Shown one piece after another: positions 16,525 to 28,172 of a stretch of 64,000 nucleotides of DNA. The position numbers were made by a program, and so were the translations under genes. Within the stretch, counting starts at the first letter, position 1, and each line of letters begins with the position of its first letter. The DNA comes from Chryseobacterium salipaludis. Lineage in GTDB: Bacteria > Bacteroidota > Bacteroidia > Flavobacteriales > Weeksellaceae. Location: positions 1 through 64,000 of the forward strand of contig NZ_JALHKS010000007.1 of assembly GCF_022968825.1 (NCBI RefSeq), in the 5' to 3' direction. The notes beneath the pieces were generated by a model. It was not told the origin of the DNA and searched no databases. It saw nothing but the letters and a program-made list of their open reading frames with translations.

Positions 16525-17805
16525 ATGACCAACTGGAAAGAATATAAGTTATCCGATTTAATGGATGTAATAGGCGGTGGAACACCAAAAACTAAAATAC
16601 CAGAATACTGGAATGGAGATATTCCTTGGTTATCAGTTGTAGATTTTGGTAATGCTGAGAAAAGAGTATATGATACGGAAAAGAAAATTACAGACTTGGG
16701 TTTAAATAATTCAAGCACTAAAATTCTAAAACAAGGTCAAATCATCATATCTGCTCGTGGTACAGTTGGAGAATTGGCAGTTTTAGGTCGTGATATGGCT
16801 TTTAATCAATCTTGTTATGGACTAAATGCTAAATCAGAAACATGCACTAATGATTTTCTTTACTATTTGATGAAATGTAAAATTTCAGAATTAAAGAGAA
16901 ATGCACACGGAGCTGTTTTTGATACAATTACAAGATCCACATTTGAAACAATTTCAGCATCAGTTCCCGATCTCCCCACCCAAACCGCCATCGCCGAAAT
17001 CCTTTCCTCCCTCGACGACAAAATAGAACTCAACAACAAAATAAACCGCGAACTCGAAACCCTCGCTCAAACCCTCTTCAAGCAGTGGTTCATCGATTTT
17101 GAATTCCCTAACGAAAACGGAGAGCCCTACAAATCCTCGGGCGGTGAAATGGTGGATAGTGAGATAGGTGAAATTCCGAAAGGATGGCATTTGATTAGGT
17201 TGGGTGATAAGTACCTTGTCTCTGATTTTGTAGCAAATGGGAGTTTTGCATCTCTCAAAGAGAATGTGACAATTTTAGATCGTCCTTCGTACGCTATTTT
17301 TTTAAGAAATACAGATTCAAAATCCAACTTTACAAACCAGCTAAGATATGTTGATGAAAAAACGTATAATTTCCTTTCAAAATCAAAGATACTAGGCGAT
17401 GAAATTTGTATTAGTAATGTCGCGGATGTGGGCACGGTTTTTAGACCACCAACATATTTGAATAAACCTCTGACATTGGGTAACAATCTTGTCTTTTTTA
17501 GAAGTTCGTATCCTAATTACTTTTACCTATACTTCAAGTACTTTCGAGGTCAGGAACAAATACAATCAATAACATCTGGTTCCGCTCAATTGAAATTTAA
17601 TAAAACCGATTTTAGAAACACAAATTTATTAGATATCCCTTTGGTAGTAATTTCAACATTTGATAAAATAATAAATGACTTGTGGGAATTGCAAAGTAAT
17701 CATCTTTCAGAAAACATTCACCTAGCAATGCTCCGCGACTCCCTTCTTCCAAAACTAATTTCCGGCGAACTGGAAGTCTCCGAACTCATCGCAGAAAATG
17801 CATAA
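16525..17805 (+). CDS. hsdS: Type I restriction specificity subunit
   Basis: The 426-residue HsdS has two target-recognition domains. The first (residues 1-150; WKEYKLSDLMDVIGGGTPKT) is followed by the conserved helical spacer (LPTQTAIAEILSSLDDKIEL, then NRELETLAQTLFKQWF). The second (about 215-395) is followed by a second, shorter helix ending LLPKLISGELEVSE. Each recognition domain reads half of a bipartite site. The DNA of the recognition domains is visibly more AT-rich than the spacer-helix part, in line with module exchange. The stop is three bases before hsdR. Confidence 0.93.
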   Translation: MTNWKEYKLSDLMDVIGGGTPKTKIPEYWNGDIPWLSVVDFGNAEKRVYDTEKKITDLGLNNSSTKILKQGQIIISARGTVGELAVLGRDMAFNQSCYGLNAKSETCTNDFLYYLMKCKISELKRNAHGAVFDTITRSTFETISASVPDLPTQTAIAEILSSLDDKIELNNKINRELETLAQTLFKQWFIDFEFPNENGEPYKSSGGEMVDSEIGEIPKGWHLIRLGDKYLVSDFVANGSFASLKENVTILDRPSYAIFLRNTDSKSNFTNQLRYVDEKTYNFLSKSKILGDEICISNVADVGTVFRPPTYLNKPLTLGNNLVFFRSSYPNYFYLYFKYFRGQEQIQSITSGSAQLKFNKTDFRNTNLLDIPLVVISTFDKIINDLWELQSNHLSENIHLAMLRDSLLPKLISGELEVSELIAENA

Positions 17806-17808
17806 CCT

Positions 17809-20800
17809 ATGGCAGCAGTTATATCAGAAGACCACATAGAGCAAATCATCATTCAGGAATTTATAGACCTTGGGTATCATTACCTCAATGGCGTAGATAT
17901 TTCCCCTGAAGGACTTTACAAAGAAAGAGAATACAACGAAGTAGTCCTCAAAAACCGCCTGCAGGAAGCCATTGCAAAACACAATCCCACTATTCCAGCA
18001 GAAGCTCAGGAAGAAGCCCTTCGCAAAGTATTGCGTTCCGACAGCCCCGAACTCTTCCAGAACAACTATCGTTTTCATAAATATCTCACAGATGGTGTAG
18101 AGGTAGAATTCCGCAAAGGTGATCGTATCGCCGGAGATAAAGTCTGGCTCGTAGATTACGACAATCCGCACAACAACGAGTTTCTGGTTATCAATCAGTT
18201 TACCGTGATTGAAGGCAACGTAAATAAACGCCCGGATGTCATTCTCTTCGTTAACGGACTGCCGCTCGTGGTCATCGAACTGAAAAATGCCGCAGATGAA
18301 AATGCAGATGTAAAAGCAGCATTCAATCAGCTGCAGACCTACAAACAGACAATTCCTTCCTTATTTCAGTACAACGCCCTGTTGGTCGCTTCAGACGGTT
18401 GGGATGCGCTGTACGGCTCCCTGACTTCACCCAAACAGTTCTTCGTTCCCTGGAAATCCATTGACGGCGAACTCATGGCCGACGAAAATATCCCACAGAT
18501 GGAGGTCATGGCAAAAGGAATGCTGAACAAAGAAGTGTTCCTGGACCTGATCCGTCATTTTACAATCTTCCACCAGAATAAGGAACAGCTTACCAAAATA
18601 GTCCCGCGCTACCACCAATATTTCGCCGCAAACAAAGCGGTAGAAGCCACCAAGAAAGCCACTGCAGTAAATGGAGACCAGCGTGCTGGAGTAATCTGGC
18701 ATACACAGGGCAGCGGCAAAAGTTTATCGATGGCCTTTTACGCAGGTAAATTAGTGCTGCAACTCCAAAACCCAACCTTGGTCATACTGACAGACAGAAA
18801 CGATCTTGACGACCAGTTGTTCGACACCTTTTCATTAAGTCAGGATTTGTTAAGGCAAACTCCCGTACAGGCCGAGAACAGAGACCATCTGAAGGATTTA
18901 CTTTCCGTAGGTTCAGGCGGTATCGTATTTACGACCATTCAGAAATTCCTCCCGGAAATAGAACAGAAAATAGATTTGGGAAATGGGAAATTTAAAAACA
19001 TAAAAGGCCAGTTTGATGAACTCTCAGACCGCAGGAATATTGTGGTCATTGCAGATGAAGCCCACCGGAGCCAGTACGATTTTATAGACGGTTTTGCCAA
19101 GCACATGCGCGATGCTTTACCCAATGCTTCTTTTATCGGATTCACCGGTACACCGATCGAAAACACTGATAAAAATACGCAAGCCGTTTTTGGTGATTAC
19201 ATCGATGTTTACGATATTCAGCAGGCAGTAGAAGACGGAGCAACGGTTCGTATCTTTTATGAAAACCGGTTAGCTAAAATTGCCTTAAAGGAAGAAAACA
19301 AATATCAAATTGATGAGCAGCTCAATCTGGTAGCCGAAGAAATGGCAGACTATGGCGAAACTGAAGAAGGAATAAGCTACGATATCGAATCGAAGAAAGC
19401 AAAATGGGCACGCCTTGAAGCCATTGTCGGTCATCCCGACCGTTTAAAACTCATCGCAACCGACATTGTAAAACATTTTGAGGAACGGAATGCAATACTC
19501 GATGGTAAAGGAATGATTGTCTGTATGAGCCGCCGCATCGCTGTGGAACTCTACGACGAAATTATAAAAATAAGACCCGACTGGCACAGCGATGATGATA
19601 ACGAAGGAGCCATTAAAGTGGTCATGACGGGTTCTTCCTCAGATCCTTTGCCTTTCCAACCTCACGTTAGAAATAAGGCCAAAAGAAAAGCATTAGGCGA
19701 AAGATTGAAAGATCCGAAAGACGTTCTCAAATTAGCCATTGTCCGCGACATGTGGCTCACTGGTTTCGATGCGCCAAGTTTACATACCCTGTATATTGAC
19801 AAGCCGATGAAAGGGCATAACCTGATGCAGGCAATCGCAAGAGTAAACCGCGTGTACAAAGACAAAGAAGGTGGTTTGGTTGTAGATTATATCGGAATAG
19901 CAACAGATCTTAAAAAAGCACTATCCGTCTATACAGAAAGCGGTGGAAAAGGAAAACCGGCATTCGATCAGGAAGAAGCATCGGCAGTTATGATGAGCAA
20001 ATACGAGATTGTTGCCCAGATGTTTTCAGAACAACCCAAAGACCATACAGAATCCAAAGGTTTTAATTATCTGTCATTCTTTAACATGACGCCAAAGGAG
20101 AAGTTATATTTTCCGATTCAGGCAGCCAACTATATTTTAGGATTAGAAGATGGAAAGGCGAGATACGTTAACGCTGTAACAGCATTATCAAAAGCATTCG
20201 CCATATCGGTTCCGCATCCATCTACAATTGAGATCCGCGATCAGGTAGGATTATTTCAGGCGATCAAATCCAGAATCGTAAAAGTAACCCAAAGTAGTAA
20301 AAAAGGCAAGAGCGACGAAGAAATAGAAACGGCCATTAAACAGATATTGAGTGATGCGGTTGTAGCAGATGAAGTCATCGATATTTTTGATGCAGCCGGA
20401 ATTAAGAAACCGGATATTTCCATTTTATCAGATGAATTTTTGGCAGAAGTAAGAGGTATGAAGCATAAGAACTTAGCTTTCGAATTGCTGAAGAAACTAT
20501 TAAATGATGAGGTGAAAACCCGGCAGAGAACCAACATTGTACAGTCCAAGAAATTCTCAGAAATGATAGAAAATGCGGTACGCAACTATCAGAACAATCT
20601 CATCACCTCTGCGGAAGTCATTCAGGAACTCATCAACCTTGCAAAAGACCTTAAGGAAGCAGACCGCAAAGGTGAAAATTTAGGACTGGATTTCAGGGAA
20701 TTTGCATTTTATTCCGCCTTGGAAGTAAACGACAGCGCTGTAGCAATCCTGGGAGACGATATTTTACGGCACATCGCCCGTGAATTGGTAGACACCGTCC

Positions 20801-20967
20801 GCAGTAATTCCAGCATCGACTGGACCGTCCGCGAAAACGTACAGGCCAAAATGCGCATCGCCGTCAAAAAAATCCTCCGCAAACACGGCTACCCACCAGA
20901 CCTGGAGCTGAAAGCAACTGAAACAGTATTGGAGCAGGCGAAGCTGATGGCAAACGAAGTGGTATAG
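17809..20967 (+). CDS. hsdR: Type I restriction endonuclease/translocase subunit
   Basis: The 1052-residue HsdR has an N-terminal PD-(D/E)xK-like nuclease region ([20 protein letters not shown]), an SF2 motor with Walker A GSGKS (about residue 301) and a DEAH box (about 416), further helicase motifs ([16 protein letters not shown]-like [18 protein letters not shown]), and a C-terminal helical assembly region. It translocates DNA and cuts unmethylated invaders in complex with HsdM and HsdS. The frame is complete, so the system looks functional. It is followed closely by a DUF2971 gene. Confidence 0.95.
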   Translation: MAAVISEDHIEQIIIQEFIDLGYHYLNGVDISPEGLYKEREYNEVVLKNRLQEAIAKHNPTIPAEAQEEALRKVLRSDSPELFQNNYRFHKYLTDGVEVEFRKGDRIAGDKVWLVDYDNPHNNEFLVINQFTVIEGNVNKRPDVILFVNGLPLVVIELKNAADENADVKAAFNQLQTYKQTIPSLFQYNALLVASDGWDALYGSLTSPKQFFVPWKSIDGELMADENIPQMEVMAKGMLNKEVFLDLIRHFTIFHQNKEQLTKIVPRYHQYFAANKAVEATKKATAVNGDQRAGVIWHTQGSGKSLSMAFYAGKLVLQLQNPTLVILTDRNDLDDQLFDTFSLSQDLLRQTPVQAENRDHLKDLLSVGSGGIVFTTIQKFLPEIEQKIDLGNGKFKNIKGQFDELSDRRNIVVIADEAHRSQYDFIDGFAKHMRDALPNASFIGFTGTPIENTDKNTQAVFGDYIDVYDIQQAVEDGATVRIFYENRLAKIALKEENKYQIDEQLNLVAEEMADYGETEEGISYDIESKKAKWARLEAIVGHPDRLKLIATDIVKHFEERNAILDGKGMIVCMSRRIAVELYDEIIKIRPDWHSDDDNEGAIKVVMTGSSSDPLPFQPHVRNKAKRKALGERLKDPKDVLKLAIVRDMWLTGFDAPSLHTLYIDKPMKGHNLMQAIARVNRVYKDKEGGLVVDYIGIATDLKKALSVYTESGGKGKPAFDQEEASAVMMSKYEIVAQMFSEQPKDHTESKGFNYLSFFNMTPKEKLYFPIQAANYILGLEDGKARYVNAVTALSKAFAISVPHPSTIEIRDQVGLFQAIKSRIVKVTQSSKKGKSDEEIETAIKQILSDAVVADEVIDIFDAAGIKKPDISILSDEFLAEVRGMKHKNLAFELLKKLLNDEVKTRQRTNIVQSKKFSEMIENAVRNYQNNLITSAEVIQELINLAKDLKEADRKGENLGLDFREFAFYSALEVNDSAVAILGDDILRHIARELVDTVRSNSSIDWTVRENVQAKMRIAVKKILRKHGYPPDLELKATETVLEQAKLMANEVV

Positions 20968-21053
20968 AAACCATATCGTATGCTCTAATGAAAAGAAAAG
21001 CTACGTCAGATATTGCTCATCAAAAATTTAAAGCAACATTACTAAACTTATTT

Positions 21054-21794
21054 ATGCAGATTTACCATTATACTAGCATACAAACTTTAGCACTAATTCT
21101 GAAGTTTAAACAAATCCGTTTCACACCGTTATCTATGCTTGATGACATCCAAGAGTGCCATGGCCTTCCTGAAACCGTTACACGTGGGATTTATGTTTCC
21201 TGCTGGAGCAAGGATGAGGCAGAAAATTTAGCACAGTGGAGCTTGTATACTAAGATGAAAGGGATTCGGTTAGAACTACCCAAGGAGTTTTACATGAACT
21301 ATGAGTTTCAAACTGATCGTGCTAAAGGTATTCATGTTGATAATGGAATGAAACCCATATATCCTTTTACTCCGGAACAATGTATGACAGAAGATTACGG
21401 TATAGCAGTAGCAAGCTACATAGAAGATGGCTTTTTTATCGAGATGACTTATGACCAAAGTTTTGAGTCGATTAAACGAGATGGGATAGTTAAGAAAAAT
21501 GGATACTTTCATATTAAAAATGCAAAAATTATTGCTGGCTACAAAAATCCGATTTGGAGCTTTCAAAAAGAAGTACGGTTTTATGTAACAGTAATTCCGC
21601 GTGGAGGCAATTTCCCGGATTATATAGATATGGATATAAATCCTGATGTGCTGGATTCAGTAAAAGTTCGTTTACATCCGAACTGTTCTTCCGCGGATAA
21701 AATAATTGTAGAAACATTACTTTCAAGTTTTACTTCCTCCGGTACTGTAGAGGACAGTAAGTTGAATGAGATTTACCGAACAAAACCTACCTAA
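21054..21794 (+). CDS. DUF2971 family protein
   Basis: About 246 residues beginning MQIYHYTSIQTLALIL, the usual opening of DUF2971 proteins, with CWSKDEAENLAQWSLY and KEVRFYV, both typical for the family. A longer frame begins at 20988, but its extra residues lack family features. The biochemical role of DUF2971 is not established; members often occur in accessory regions and beside defence genes. It follows hsdR by 86 bp on the same strand and may belong to the same transcript. Confidence 0.72.
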   Translation: MQIYHYTSIQTLALILKFKQIRFTPLSMLDDIQECHGLPETVTRGIYVSCWSKDEAENLAQWSLYTKMKGIRLELPKEFYMNYEFQTDRAKGIHVDNGMKPIYPFTPEQCMTEDYGIAVASYIEDGFFIEMTYDQSFESIKRDGIVKKNGYFHIKNAKIIAGYKNPIWSFQKEVRFYVTVIPRGGNFPDYIDMDINPDVLDSVKVRLHPNCSSADKIIVETLLSSFTSSGTVEDSKLNEIYRTKPT

Positions 21795-21881
21795 GACCAG
21801 TAATGAATGGACGCTATCTCTCTATTACTGCGACAAGCGTCCTGCTAAACATTACTACGTGTGTCTAGAATTTATATCAAA

Positions 21882-21913
21882 AAAACAACATTCCGCTCCG
21901 AAATGTTGTTTTG
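21882..21913. terminator. Bidirectional hairpin terminator
   Basis: AAAACAACATT pairs with AATGTTGTTTT around CCGCTCCGA. The minus-strand reading has a longer T-run. It closes the restriction/DUF2971 block on the plus strand and the lipocalin-like remnant on the minus strand. Confidence 0.75.
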
Positions 21914-21946
21914 CTGATTGTTGAAGTTAAGTGCAGGAGCTGAACT

Positions 21947-22318
21947 CTATTGTTTAATAAGTACAGTAATTACTTTATCTGTTACTCCATCATTATTGTA
22001 GTCCGCAGGACTATAGTCGACATATCCCTCATCGAAGTTTTCAATTTCCATCTGTGAATTGCTGTATGACTTCAATATATAGTCTGCATCACCGTAAAAA
22101 TTTATAGTCTTAGTAGTTGCATTAAAACTCCACTTTCCTTCATCGTTAGATGCACTGTCGGTACAAGGACCATTATAAATATGCTTGTACGTTTTTACGT
22201 TCAGAAGACCCTCTTTTTTAAGTTGATATAGGTTTTTACCTGAACATTCAGGATTTTTGCTTGTAATTTCCTTTCCGGTTAAATTGTCAATAAATGCATA
22301 TTTTGTAATCTTCCAGTC
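21947..22318 (-). pseudogene. 5'-truncated lipocalin-like lipoprotein remnant
   Basis: The minus strand is open for 123 codons ending KVITVLIKQ. It reads WKITKYAFIDNLTGKEI, then CSGKNLYQL and GKWSFNATTKTINFYGD, a layout resembling the lipocalin-like secreted proteins of Flavobacteriia. A stop directly precedes the first Trp, and no start codon or signal peptide exists, so the N-terminus has been lost. A 9-bp inverted repeat lies 12 bp upstream of the break. Because no ATG start fits, it is easily missed in gene prediction. Confidence 0.55.
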
Positions 22319-22329
22319 TCAATCCCCGA

Positions 22330-22361
22330 TTTAGTCCCTGATTTTAGAAGTAGGGACTAAA
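22330..22361. repeat. Inverted repeat next to the broken lipocalin-like gene
   Basis: TTTAGTCCC (22330-22338) and GGGACTAAA (22353-22361) form 9-bp perfect arms with a 14-base loop. It marks the breakpoint region between the lipocalin remnant and the copper operon; it could be a hairpin or a recombination trace. Confidence 0.45.
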
Positions 22362-22503
22362 AATTGATACTTCAAATTTCTTCGTAATACGTATTTTTTC
22401 CTCTCCTTTATTACATATCTGGCTGCGTACGAGCAAAATAAAGTGCAACCGGTCTTTAATTTACGTGTTGCATCCTATTAAACATTGCTCATCAACAAGT
22501 ATC

Positions 22504-25419
22504 TTAGTAATTCAAAGTAATCCCTGCGCCCCAGCTCATATCGCTGTCGTAGTGTGTGGAAATACCAAAATTCTTTGTAACAATGTATTTTAGGCCAGCC
22601 ATATATTCTTTGTCGGTATTGACCATAAATGCACCCCGCAAACGTGGTGAAAGCGGAATATCTTCACGCTTCAGCTGGAATCTAACAATACCGTCTGTAA
22701 ATATTTCTGCCTGCAAATCTACCAACAGCGGAAGTTTGTACATGATTCCAGCACTGAAAGTTTTTCGTTCGTCTTTTGTACTGGCTTGTCCAAAGAGGTT
22801 TTTTTCAATATTATTCCTGTCAATTTTTCTGTAATGATAATTGAATCCGATAAAGGGTTTCAACCACTGCATACGGTCCACATATCTTCCGAGCTGGGTT
22901 TCTACCTCGTAGCCGTGATGAGGATTGTAACCTAAGCGCCATTCCGTTCCCAATTCCCAGCGGGCATTTGAAATTCTCGCCATCCCGTCGTTACCATTGG
23001 TGGCGAAATCGTTTTCGGCCATCAGGTGCCACATGTTACTTTCGCGCTGAAGCTTTTTATAAGCTGAAGCTTTATCCGGCAGCAAAGGATTCTGATAATC
23101 GCCCACTGCAAAAACACGGTTCATCCCTGCCATCATGTGATAGAGGATGTGACAGTGGAAGAACCAGTCCCCATCCGTTTTTGCTTCAAATTCTATGACA
23201 TTGGTTTCCATGGGCATAACATCCAACACATTTTTGAGGGGTGCCTGAACACCATTTTTGTTGAGTACGCGGAAATCAAATCCGTGCAGGTGCATCGGGT
23301 GACGCATCATGGAATTATTAAACAGGGTAATGCGGAGAATTTCGCCTTTTTTTACCAATATTTTGTCAGATTCTGCCAGGACTTTATCGTCCATGCTCCA
23401 TATGTAGCGGTTCATGTTTCCCGTAAGGGTAAACTTGAGCTCGCGCACGGGACTGTCTTTCGGGAGTGAAGTGTCATAAGGCGATTTCATCATCCCATAA
23501 TTCAATGTGGTAATCCCGGAAGCAGGCATCTGATGCTGTGAGTGATCCATTTGCGCATCGTTGTTGTCCATCTTGTCCATCGGCATTGCTGCATTATTTT
23601 CAGCACTAATTTCAGGATACATCACCTGATTCATATCCATCGTCTGATAACTCATCTTCATGCCCATATCTTTCATGTCACCGTTCATCTTCATCATGTC
23701 GTTCATCATCTTCATCCCTTCAAAGTATTTGAGTTTGGGTAATGGATCATGGGATTTCGTAGCTCCTTCTCCAATAAACACTGACGCAGATTTTGTGCGG
23801 TCTTCGGGTGTAACAAGGAGTTCGTATGAAGTGTTTTTTTCAGGAATTTCCACTACGATATCCACTGTTTCGGAAACCGCCAGGATCAGGCGATCCACTT
23901 CGACCGGTTCAATATCCAATCCATCACTGGCCACTACTTTTATTTTTCCTCCGGCATAATTGAGCCAGAAATAGGAGGAAGCACCGCCGTTGGCGATTTG
24001 AAGCCGAACTTTATCACCGGCTTTATATCGGGAGAGTTGACTTTCGATTTTACCGTTAATCAGAAAGGCGTCATAATACACGTCACTCACGTCCATGGCA
24101 AGCATCCGCTTCCATTCGTTGGTGAGTTTTGTCTTAAAGTGTCCCTCTTTTATGGCTTCTGCATAACTTTGGGTACTGCCTTTTTTTATTGCGAACCAGT
24201 CATTGGCGTTGTGAAGCATCCGCTGAACATTATTGGGGTTCAGGTTTGTCCACTCGCTTAGGATAAGGTGCTCTGTGGGCAGATCATCAATCCCCGGCCG
24301 GAAAGTAGGATCTTCGGGACGTTTTTTCAGAATCATCATCCCATACATTCCAATCTGCTCCTGCAGGCCAGTATGTGAGTGATACCAGTGGGTTCCGTTT
24401 TGGATGATCGGAAACGAATACGTGTAGGTTGAATGTGGTGGAATGGGTTTCTGGGTAAGCCAGGGAACCCCATCTTCTTTATTTGGAAGATGAAGACCGT
24501 GCCAGTGCAGAGAAGTTTCTTCGTCCATTAAATTATGGACAATCACTTCCGCCGTATCGCCCTCATAAAACTCCAGCTTTGGCATCGGAATCTGCCCGTT
24601 TACGGCAATGGCGCGTTTCTGTTTGCCCGCGAAATTTACCAGGGTGTCTTTCACATAAAGATGGTAGGTCACTTTGCGTCCGCCTTTTAGGTGCTTTTCG
24701 GGCATGGGCATGACCATTTTGTGTTCACCATGTATCTGCATGTTTCCGTGTGCAGAATGATCTTCCTTCTTTCCTTTTTGAGGCACCAGATTCATACCGC
24801 ACTTGGGACACTTTCCGGGTTTGTCCGATATCACCTCGGGATGCATCGGGCAGGTGTACATCTTTTGCGCTTCTTCATGCTGATGCGCATCTGAAGTTTG
24901 ATGTTCCGGGGTTTTGCCGGTAGACTGATGCCGGCCGCTTTCCTTCTGAGGGACCAGATTCATACCGCACTTGGGACACTTTCCGGGTTTGTCCGAAACC
25001 ACCTCGGGGTGCATCGGACAAGTATACATCTTTTGCGCTGCTTCATGCTGATGCGGAGCAGGTGTTGAATGTTCCGGCGTTTTGATGCTCGCTGGGTCTT
25101 TCGGTACTGCTTTAGCCTTTGGCAGGACCGTTTTTTTAACTTCCGTTACCGTCTTTGTTTTTGCAGCGGTAATTTCAGATTTCTTAGCCGTAGTTTTTTT
25201 AACTGCTGTAACTTTTTTAGGAGCAGCTGCGGGTTTGGCTGCCGGTTTTTTTTCGGTGATGGTTTTCTTCACCAAGGTCATACCGCAAATGGGGCAGTTA
25301 CCGGGTGCTGATTTCACGACCTGCGGATGCATCGGGCAGGTGTACACGGTTTTGGTGCTCTGTGAATAACTGTTTATGGACATTGCCATAAATAGAAAGA
25401 GCGAAAATATATATTTCAT
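22504..25419 (-). CDS. Multicopper oxidase with three heavy-metal-binding domains and a fused CopB-like domain
   Basis: The 971-residue periplasmic protein has a signal peptide ([17 protein letters not shown]). Three heavy-metal-binding repeats follow in the first ~215 residues (CPMHP-x9-CPxCGM); the second and third lie in a 56-residue tandem repeat. The multicopper oxidase has all four copper motifs: HWHGLH (~305), HWYHSH (~341), HPMHLHG (~705) and [11 protein letters not shown] (~754), with a Met/His-rich insert before the last pair. From ~818 to the end there is a CopB-like outer-membrane segment ([11 protein letters not shown] to [11 protein letters not shown]). It probably oxidises Cu(I) in the periplasm. 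It is the last gene of the copper operon. In Proteobacteria CopA and CopB are usually separate proteins. Confidence 0.9.
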   Translation of the reverse strand: MKYIFSLFLFMAMSINSYSQSTKTVYTCPMHPQVVKSAPGNCPICGMTLVKKTITEKKPAAKPAAAPKKVTAVKKTTAKKSEITAAKTKTVTEVKKTVLPKAKAVPKDPASIKTPEHSTPAPHQHEAAQKMYTCPMHPEVVSDKPGKCPKCGMNLVPQKESGRHQSTGKTPEHQTSDAHQHEEAQKMYTCPMHPEVISDKPGKCPKCGMNLVPQKGKKEDHSAHGNMQIHGEHKMVMPMPEKHLKGGRKVTYHLYVKDTLVNFAGKQKRAIAVNGQIPMPKLEFYEGDTAEVIVHNLMDEETSLHWHGLHLPNKEDGVPWLTQKPIPPHSTYTYSFPIIQNGTHWYHSHTGLQEQIGMYGMMILKKRPEDPTFRPGIDDLPTEHLILSEWTNLNPNNVQRMLHNANDWFAIKKGSTQSYAEAIKEGHFKTKLTNEWKRMLAMDVSDVYYDAFLINGKIESQLSRYKAGDKVRLQIANGGASSYFWLNYAGGKIKVVASDGLDIEPVEVDRLILAVSETVDIVVEIPEKNTSYELLVTPEDRTKSASVFIGEGATKSHDPLPKLKYFEGMKMMNDMMKMNGDMKDMGMKMSYQTMDMNQVMYPEISAENNAAMPMDKMDNNDAQMDHSQHQMPASGITTLNYGMMKSPYDTSLPKDSPVRELKFTLTGNMNRYIWSMDDKVLAESDKILVKKGEILRITLFNNSMMRHPMHLHGFDFRVLNKNGVQAPLKNVLDVMPMETNVIEFEAKTDGDWFFHCHILYHMMAGMNRVFAVGDYQNPLLPDKASAYKKLQRESNMWHLMAENDFATNGNDGMARISNARWELGTEWRLGYNPHHGYEVETQLGRYVDRMQWLKPFIGFNYHYRKIDRNNIEKNLFGQASTKDERKTFSAGIMYKLPLLVDLQAEIFTDGIVRFQLKREDIPLSPRLRGAFMVNTDKEYMAGLKYIVTKNFGISTHYDSDMSWGAGITLNY

Positions 25420-25426
25420 CTTGTGA

Positions 25427-27553
25427 TTATTTAATTTTTAACAAACTTGCATTAAGTGCGACCACGATGGTACTGACACTCATCAGCACTGCGCCCATGG
25501 CGGGACTCAGGACATATGTGGGATACAGAACACCTGCAGCAAGTGGAATAGCCACGACGTTATAGCCCACTGCCCATACGAGATTCTGGATCATCTTGCT
25601 GTAAGTTTTCTTTCCAAAATCTATCATTTTCACCACGTCTCGAGGGTCACTATTGACCAGAATAATATCTGCGGTTTCGGCAGCAACATCAGTTCCGCTG
25701 CCAACTGCAATGCCTACATCTGCTGCTGCCAAAGCCGGTGCATCATTTACGCCGTCTCCTGTCATGGCAACAATTTCCCCTTTGTCCTGGAATTCTTTTA
25801 CTTTTTCCTGTTTGTGGTGCGGAAGTACATTTGCCAAATATCCGTCCATTCCTAATTGCTTTGACACCGCCGCCGCTACCTTTTCGTTATCACCTGTAAG
25901 CAGGAATGATTTAATGTTCATGCTTCGAAGTTGATCAATAGCTTCTGTTGCGCCTTCGCGAATGGTATCTGCTAAAGAAACAATACCCACTGGCACGTCA
26001 TCAATCAGAATAAAGTTCACTGTTTCTGCATCCTGGTTGATTTCTTCCGGAATGGCAGGTACCTGTTTATTGTTTTGAACAAAATAATTAGGACCGGCCG
26101 CGACTACCGATTTACCACTAACCATTCCTGTAACTCCAATTCCCTGCATGTAGCGGAAATTGTCTGACTTCCATAGCTCCAGTTTTCTCTCAGAAAGGGT
26201 CTGCATGATTCCTTTTGCAATATGATGTTCGGAGTTCTGCTGCACTGCCGCTGCATACTGGAGTAAATCGTTTTCCGAATAGTGCTCAGTTAGAGGAATG
26301 ATTTTCTGCACGGTGTGGGAACCTTTCGTAAGGGTGCCGGTTTTATCGAAAATAATGGTCGATAATTTTCTCGTGGTTTCAAAAGCCGTGCGGTTTCTGA
26401 TGAGTAAACCATTTGTCGCTGAAAGTGTAGTGGAAATGGCCACCACCAGAGGGATTGCCACTCCTAAAGCATGAGGGCAGGCCGTTACCATTACCGTTAC
26501 CATCCGTTCCAGAGCAAAAGCCAAATCTCCCATGGTGATGTACCAGTAAGCGAAAGTTCCTACTCCCACCACAATTGCTACTATAGTAAGCCATTTGGCT
26601 ACTTTATCCGCCAGATTCTGAGTGTTCGACTTTGCTGCCTGAGCATCCTGAACCAAATTAATGACCTTATTGAGGTACGAATCCTTTCCAACCCCTGTTG
26701 CTTTTATCTTTAAAGCCCCGTCTCCATTGATAGACCCTGCGATAACCTTTCCACCGGACTCTTTTCTTACAGGAACACTTTCTCCGGTCAGCATGCTTTC
26801 ATTTAAATAGGAACTGCCCTCGACAATCAGACCGTCAGCGGCGACTTTTTCGCCCGGTCTTATGATTACGGTATCTCCGTTTTTCAGCTGTTCCAGTTTT
26901 ATTTTAACCGGACTTCCGTTCTGCTCGACGGTTACGTCATTTGGTAGTAAGGCAACTAGAGATTGCAACGCTTTTGAAGCAGCCATCTGCGAACGCATCT
27001 CGAGCCAGTGCCCAAGAAGCATGATCACAATTAAGGTGGCAAGTTCCCAGAAGAAATCCATGCCCGGCAGCCCGAATACGACTGCAACGGAATAGACATA
27101 AGCTACAGTAATTGCCAAAGCAACGAGCGTCATCATCCCAATAGCTCCGGCTTTCACTTCGCCTAAAAAACCTTTGAAAAAAGGCATTCCACCGTAGAAA
27201 TAAATAATACTTCCTAAAACCAACAGCACGTATTTATCCCCCGGAAAAGCAATCGTAAAACCGAGCCACTGCTGAATCATGTGGGAAAGCAGCAGCACCG
27301 GAACAGAAAGTACCAGTGTAATCCAGAATCTCTTCAGGAAATCCGGTGTATGATGACCCGCATGTTTGTCAAATCCCGCGGCAGAATCTTCTAATTCTGT
27401 GTGATGATCATGATTCTGATGATGATGGCTGTGTTCGTCTTTTTCAGCTCGGGCGGTTCCTCCTAAAGGAATTAAATTCATTCCGCATAGTGGACATTTC
27501 CCCGGTTCGTCCTTCAATATCTGGGGATGCATGGGACAGGTGTATTTTATCAT
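25427..27553 (-). CDS. copB: Copper-exporting P1B-type ATPase (CopB/P1B-3 type) with N-terminal metal-binding domain
   Basis: The 708-residue pump has one CPMHP-x9-CPLCGM heavy-metal-binding domain at the N-terminus, then a His-rich stretch ([11 protein letters not shown]). The membrane metal site is CPH (about residue 356), the phosphorylation site DKTGTLT (about 401), and the hinge GDGVNDAP. The last helices read GYNVVAIP and [12 protein letters not shown], which with CPH define the P1B-3 group that exports Cu(II)/Cu(I) or Ag(I). It is separated from the multicopper oxidase gene by seven bases, consistent with one transcript that pumps copper from cytoplasm to periplasm. Confidence 0.92.
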   Translation of the reverse strand: MIKYTCPMHPQILKDEPGKCPLCGMNLIPLGGTARAEKDEHSHHHQNHDHHTELEDSAAGFDKHAGHHTPDFLKRFWITLVLSVPVLLLSHMIQQWLGFTIAFPGDKYVLLVLGSIIYFYGGMPFFKGFLGEVKAGAIGMMTLVALAITVAYVYSVAVVFGLPGMDFFWELATLIVIMLLGHWLEMRSQMAASKALQSLVALLPNDVTVEQNGSPVKIKLEQLKNGDTVIIRPGEKVAADGLIVEGSSYLNESMLTGESVPVRKESGGKVIAGSINGDGALKIKATGVGKDSYLNKVINLVQDAQAAKSNTQNLADKVAKWLTIVAIVVGVGTFAYWYITMGDLAFALERMVTVMVTACPHALGVAIPLVVAISTTLSATNGLLIRNRTAFETTRKLSTIIFDKTGTLTKGSHTVQKIIPLTEHYSENDLLQYAAAVQQNSEHHIAKGIMQTLSERKLELWKSDNFRYMQGIGVTGMVSGKSVVAAGPNYFVQNNKQVPAIPEEINQDAETVNFILIDDVPVGIVSLADTIREGATEAIDQLRSMNIKSFLLTGDNEKVAAAVSKQLGMDGYLANVLPHHKQEKVKEFQDKGEIVAMTGDGVNDAPALAAADVGIAVGSGTDVAAETADIILVNSDPRDVVKMIDFGKKTYSKMIQNLVWAVGYNVVAIPLAAGVLYPTYVLSPAMGAVLMSVSTIVVALNASLLKIK

Positions 27554-27590
27554 AATTTAATTTTTTTGCGTTAAATTCTGCTATTTGCGA

Positions 27591-28154
27591 TTACTTCTCG
27601 GTTTGAAGTTCCTTAATTTTCGCCCTCATGACGGCAATTTCTTCCTCCTGTGCTTTGATAATTTCCTCGCCCAATTTTCTCACTTCCGGATCGACCAAAT
27701 TACTTTCTTCGACCATCAAGATTGCACCGGCGTGATGCGGGATCATTGACTTTAAGAACTGCATATCTCCAACGGCGGTCTGCTGCCGAATGCCAGACCA
27801 AAACAGCGCCATCGCCAACACACCGACACCCATCAGTACTTTGTTTAGTTTTTTATTGGGATACATCTTTCCCATTAAAAGCAGTTCGATGATCAACATA
27901 GGAGAAGCCATGAGCCCGGCCATATAAAACTGATTGATATTGGGAATCACATTGGATAACCGATCAACCATCGCATACATTAAAATAAACATGGATACGT
28001 AGGAAATGAGAAGCATCCAAAATAACTTTTTATATGCTCCGGTGTGATCCATTTGTTCACTTTCTTTTTTTGAATCCATATTCTGTGTAGAATGAGTTTC
28101 CCCCGAGGCGTTATGGTCCGGCGAAACTTTGTGGCTGTGCTGTGAATTTTCCAT
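27591..28154 (-). CDS. DUF305 family membrane protein
   Basis: The 187-residue protein has a His/Ser-rich cytoplasmic N-terminus, three or four hydrophobic helices (LFWMLLISYVSMFILMYAMV and two more) and a C-terminal DUF305 segment with the metal-ligand-like MIPHHAGAILM and EEIIKAQEEEI. DUF305 proteins are ferritin-like helical proteins often found in metal-resistance loci; the paired His suggest metal binding. It lies between the CopB pump and the haem-binding gene in the copper operon. The exact role is unknown. Confidence 0.8.
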   Translation of the reverse strand: MENSQHSHKVSPDHNASGETHSTQNMDSKKESEQMDHTGAYKKLFWMLLISYVSMFILMYAMVDRLSNVIPNINQFYMAGLMASPMLIIELLLMGKMYPNKKLNKVLMGVGVLAMALFWSGIRQQTAVGDMQFLKSMIPHHAGAILMVEESNLVDPEVRKLGEEIIKAQEEEIAVMRAKIKELQTEK

Positions 28155-28172
28155 ATTTTTCGTTTTTAAAAG

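Noticed and set aside
24780-25110. Regular repeats resembling an array
   Set aside because: They are a coding tandem duplication of a metal-binding domain in the multicopper oxidase, not a CRISPR; no CRISPR array or cas gene was seen anywhere in the window.
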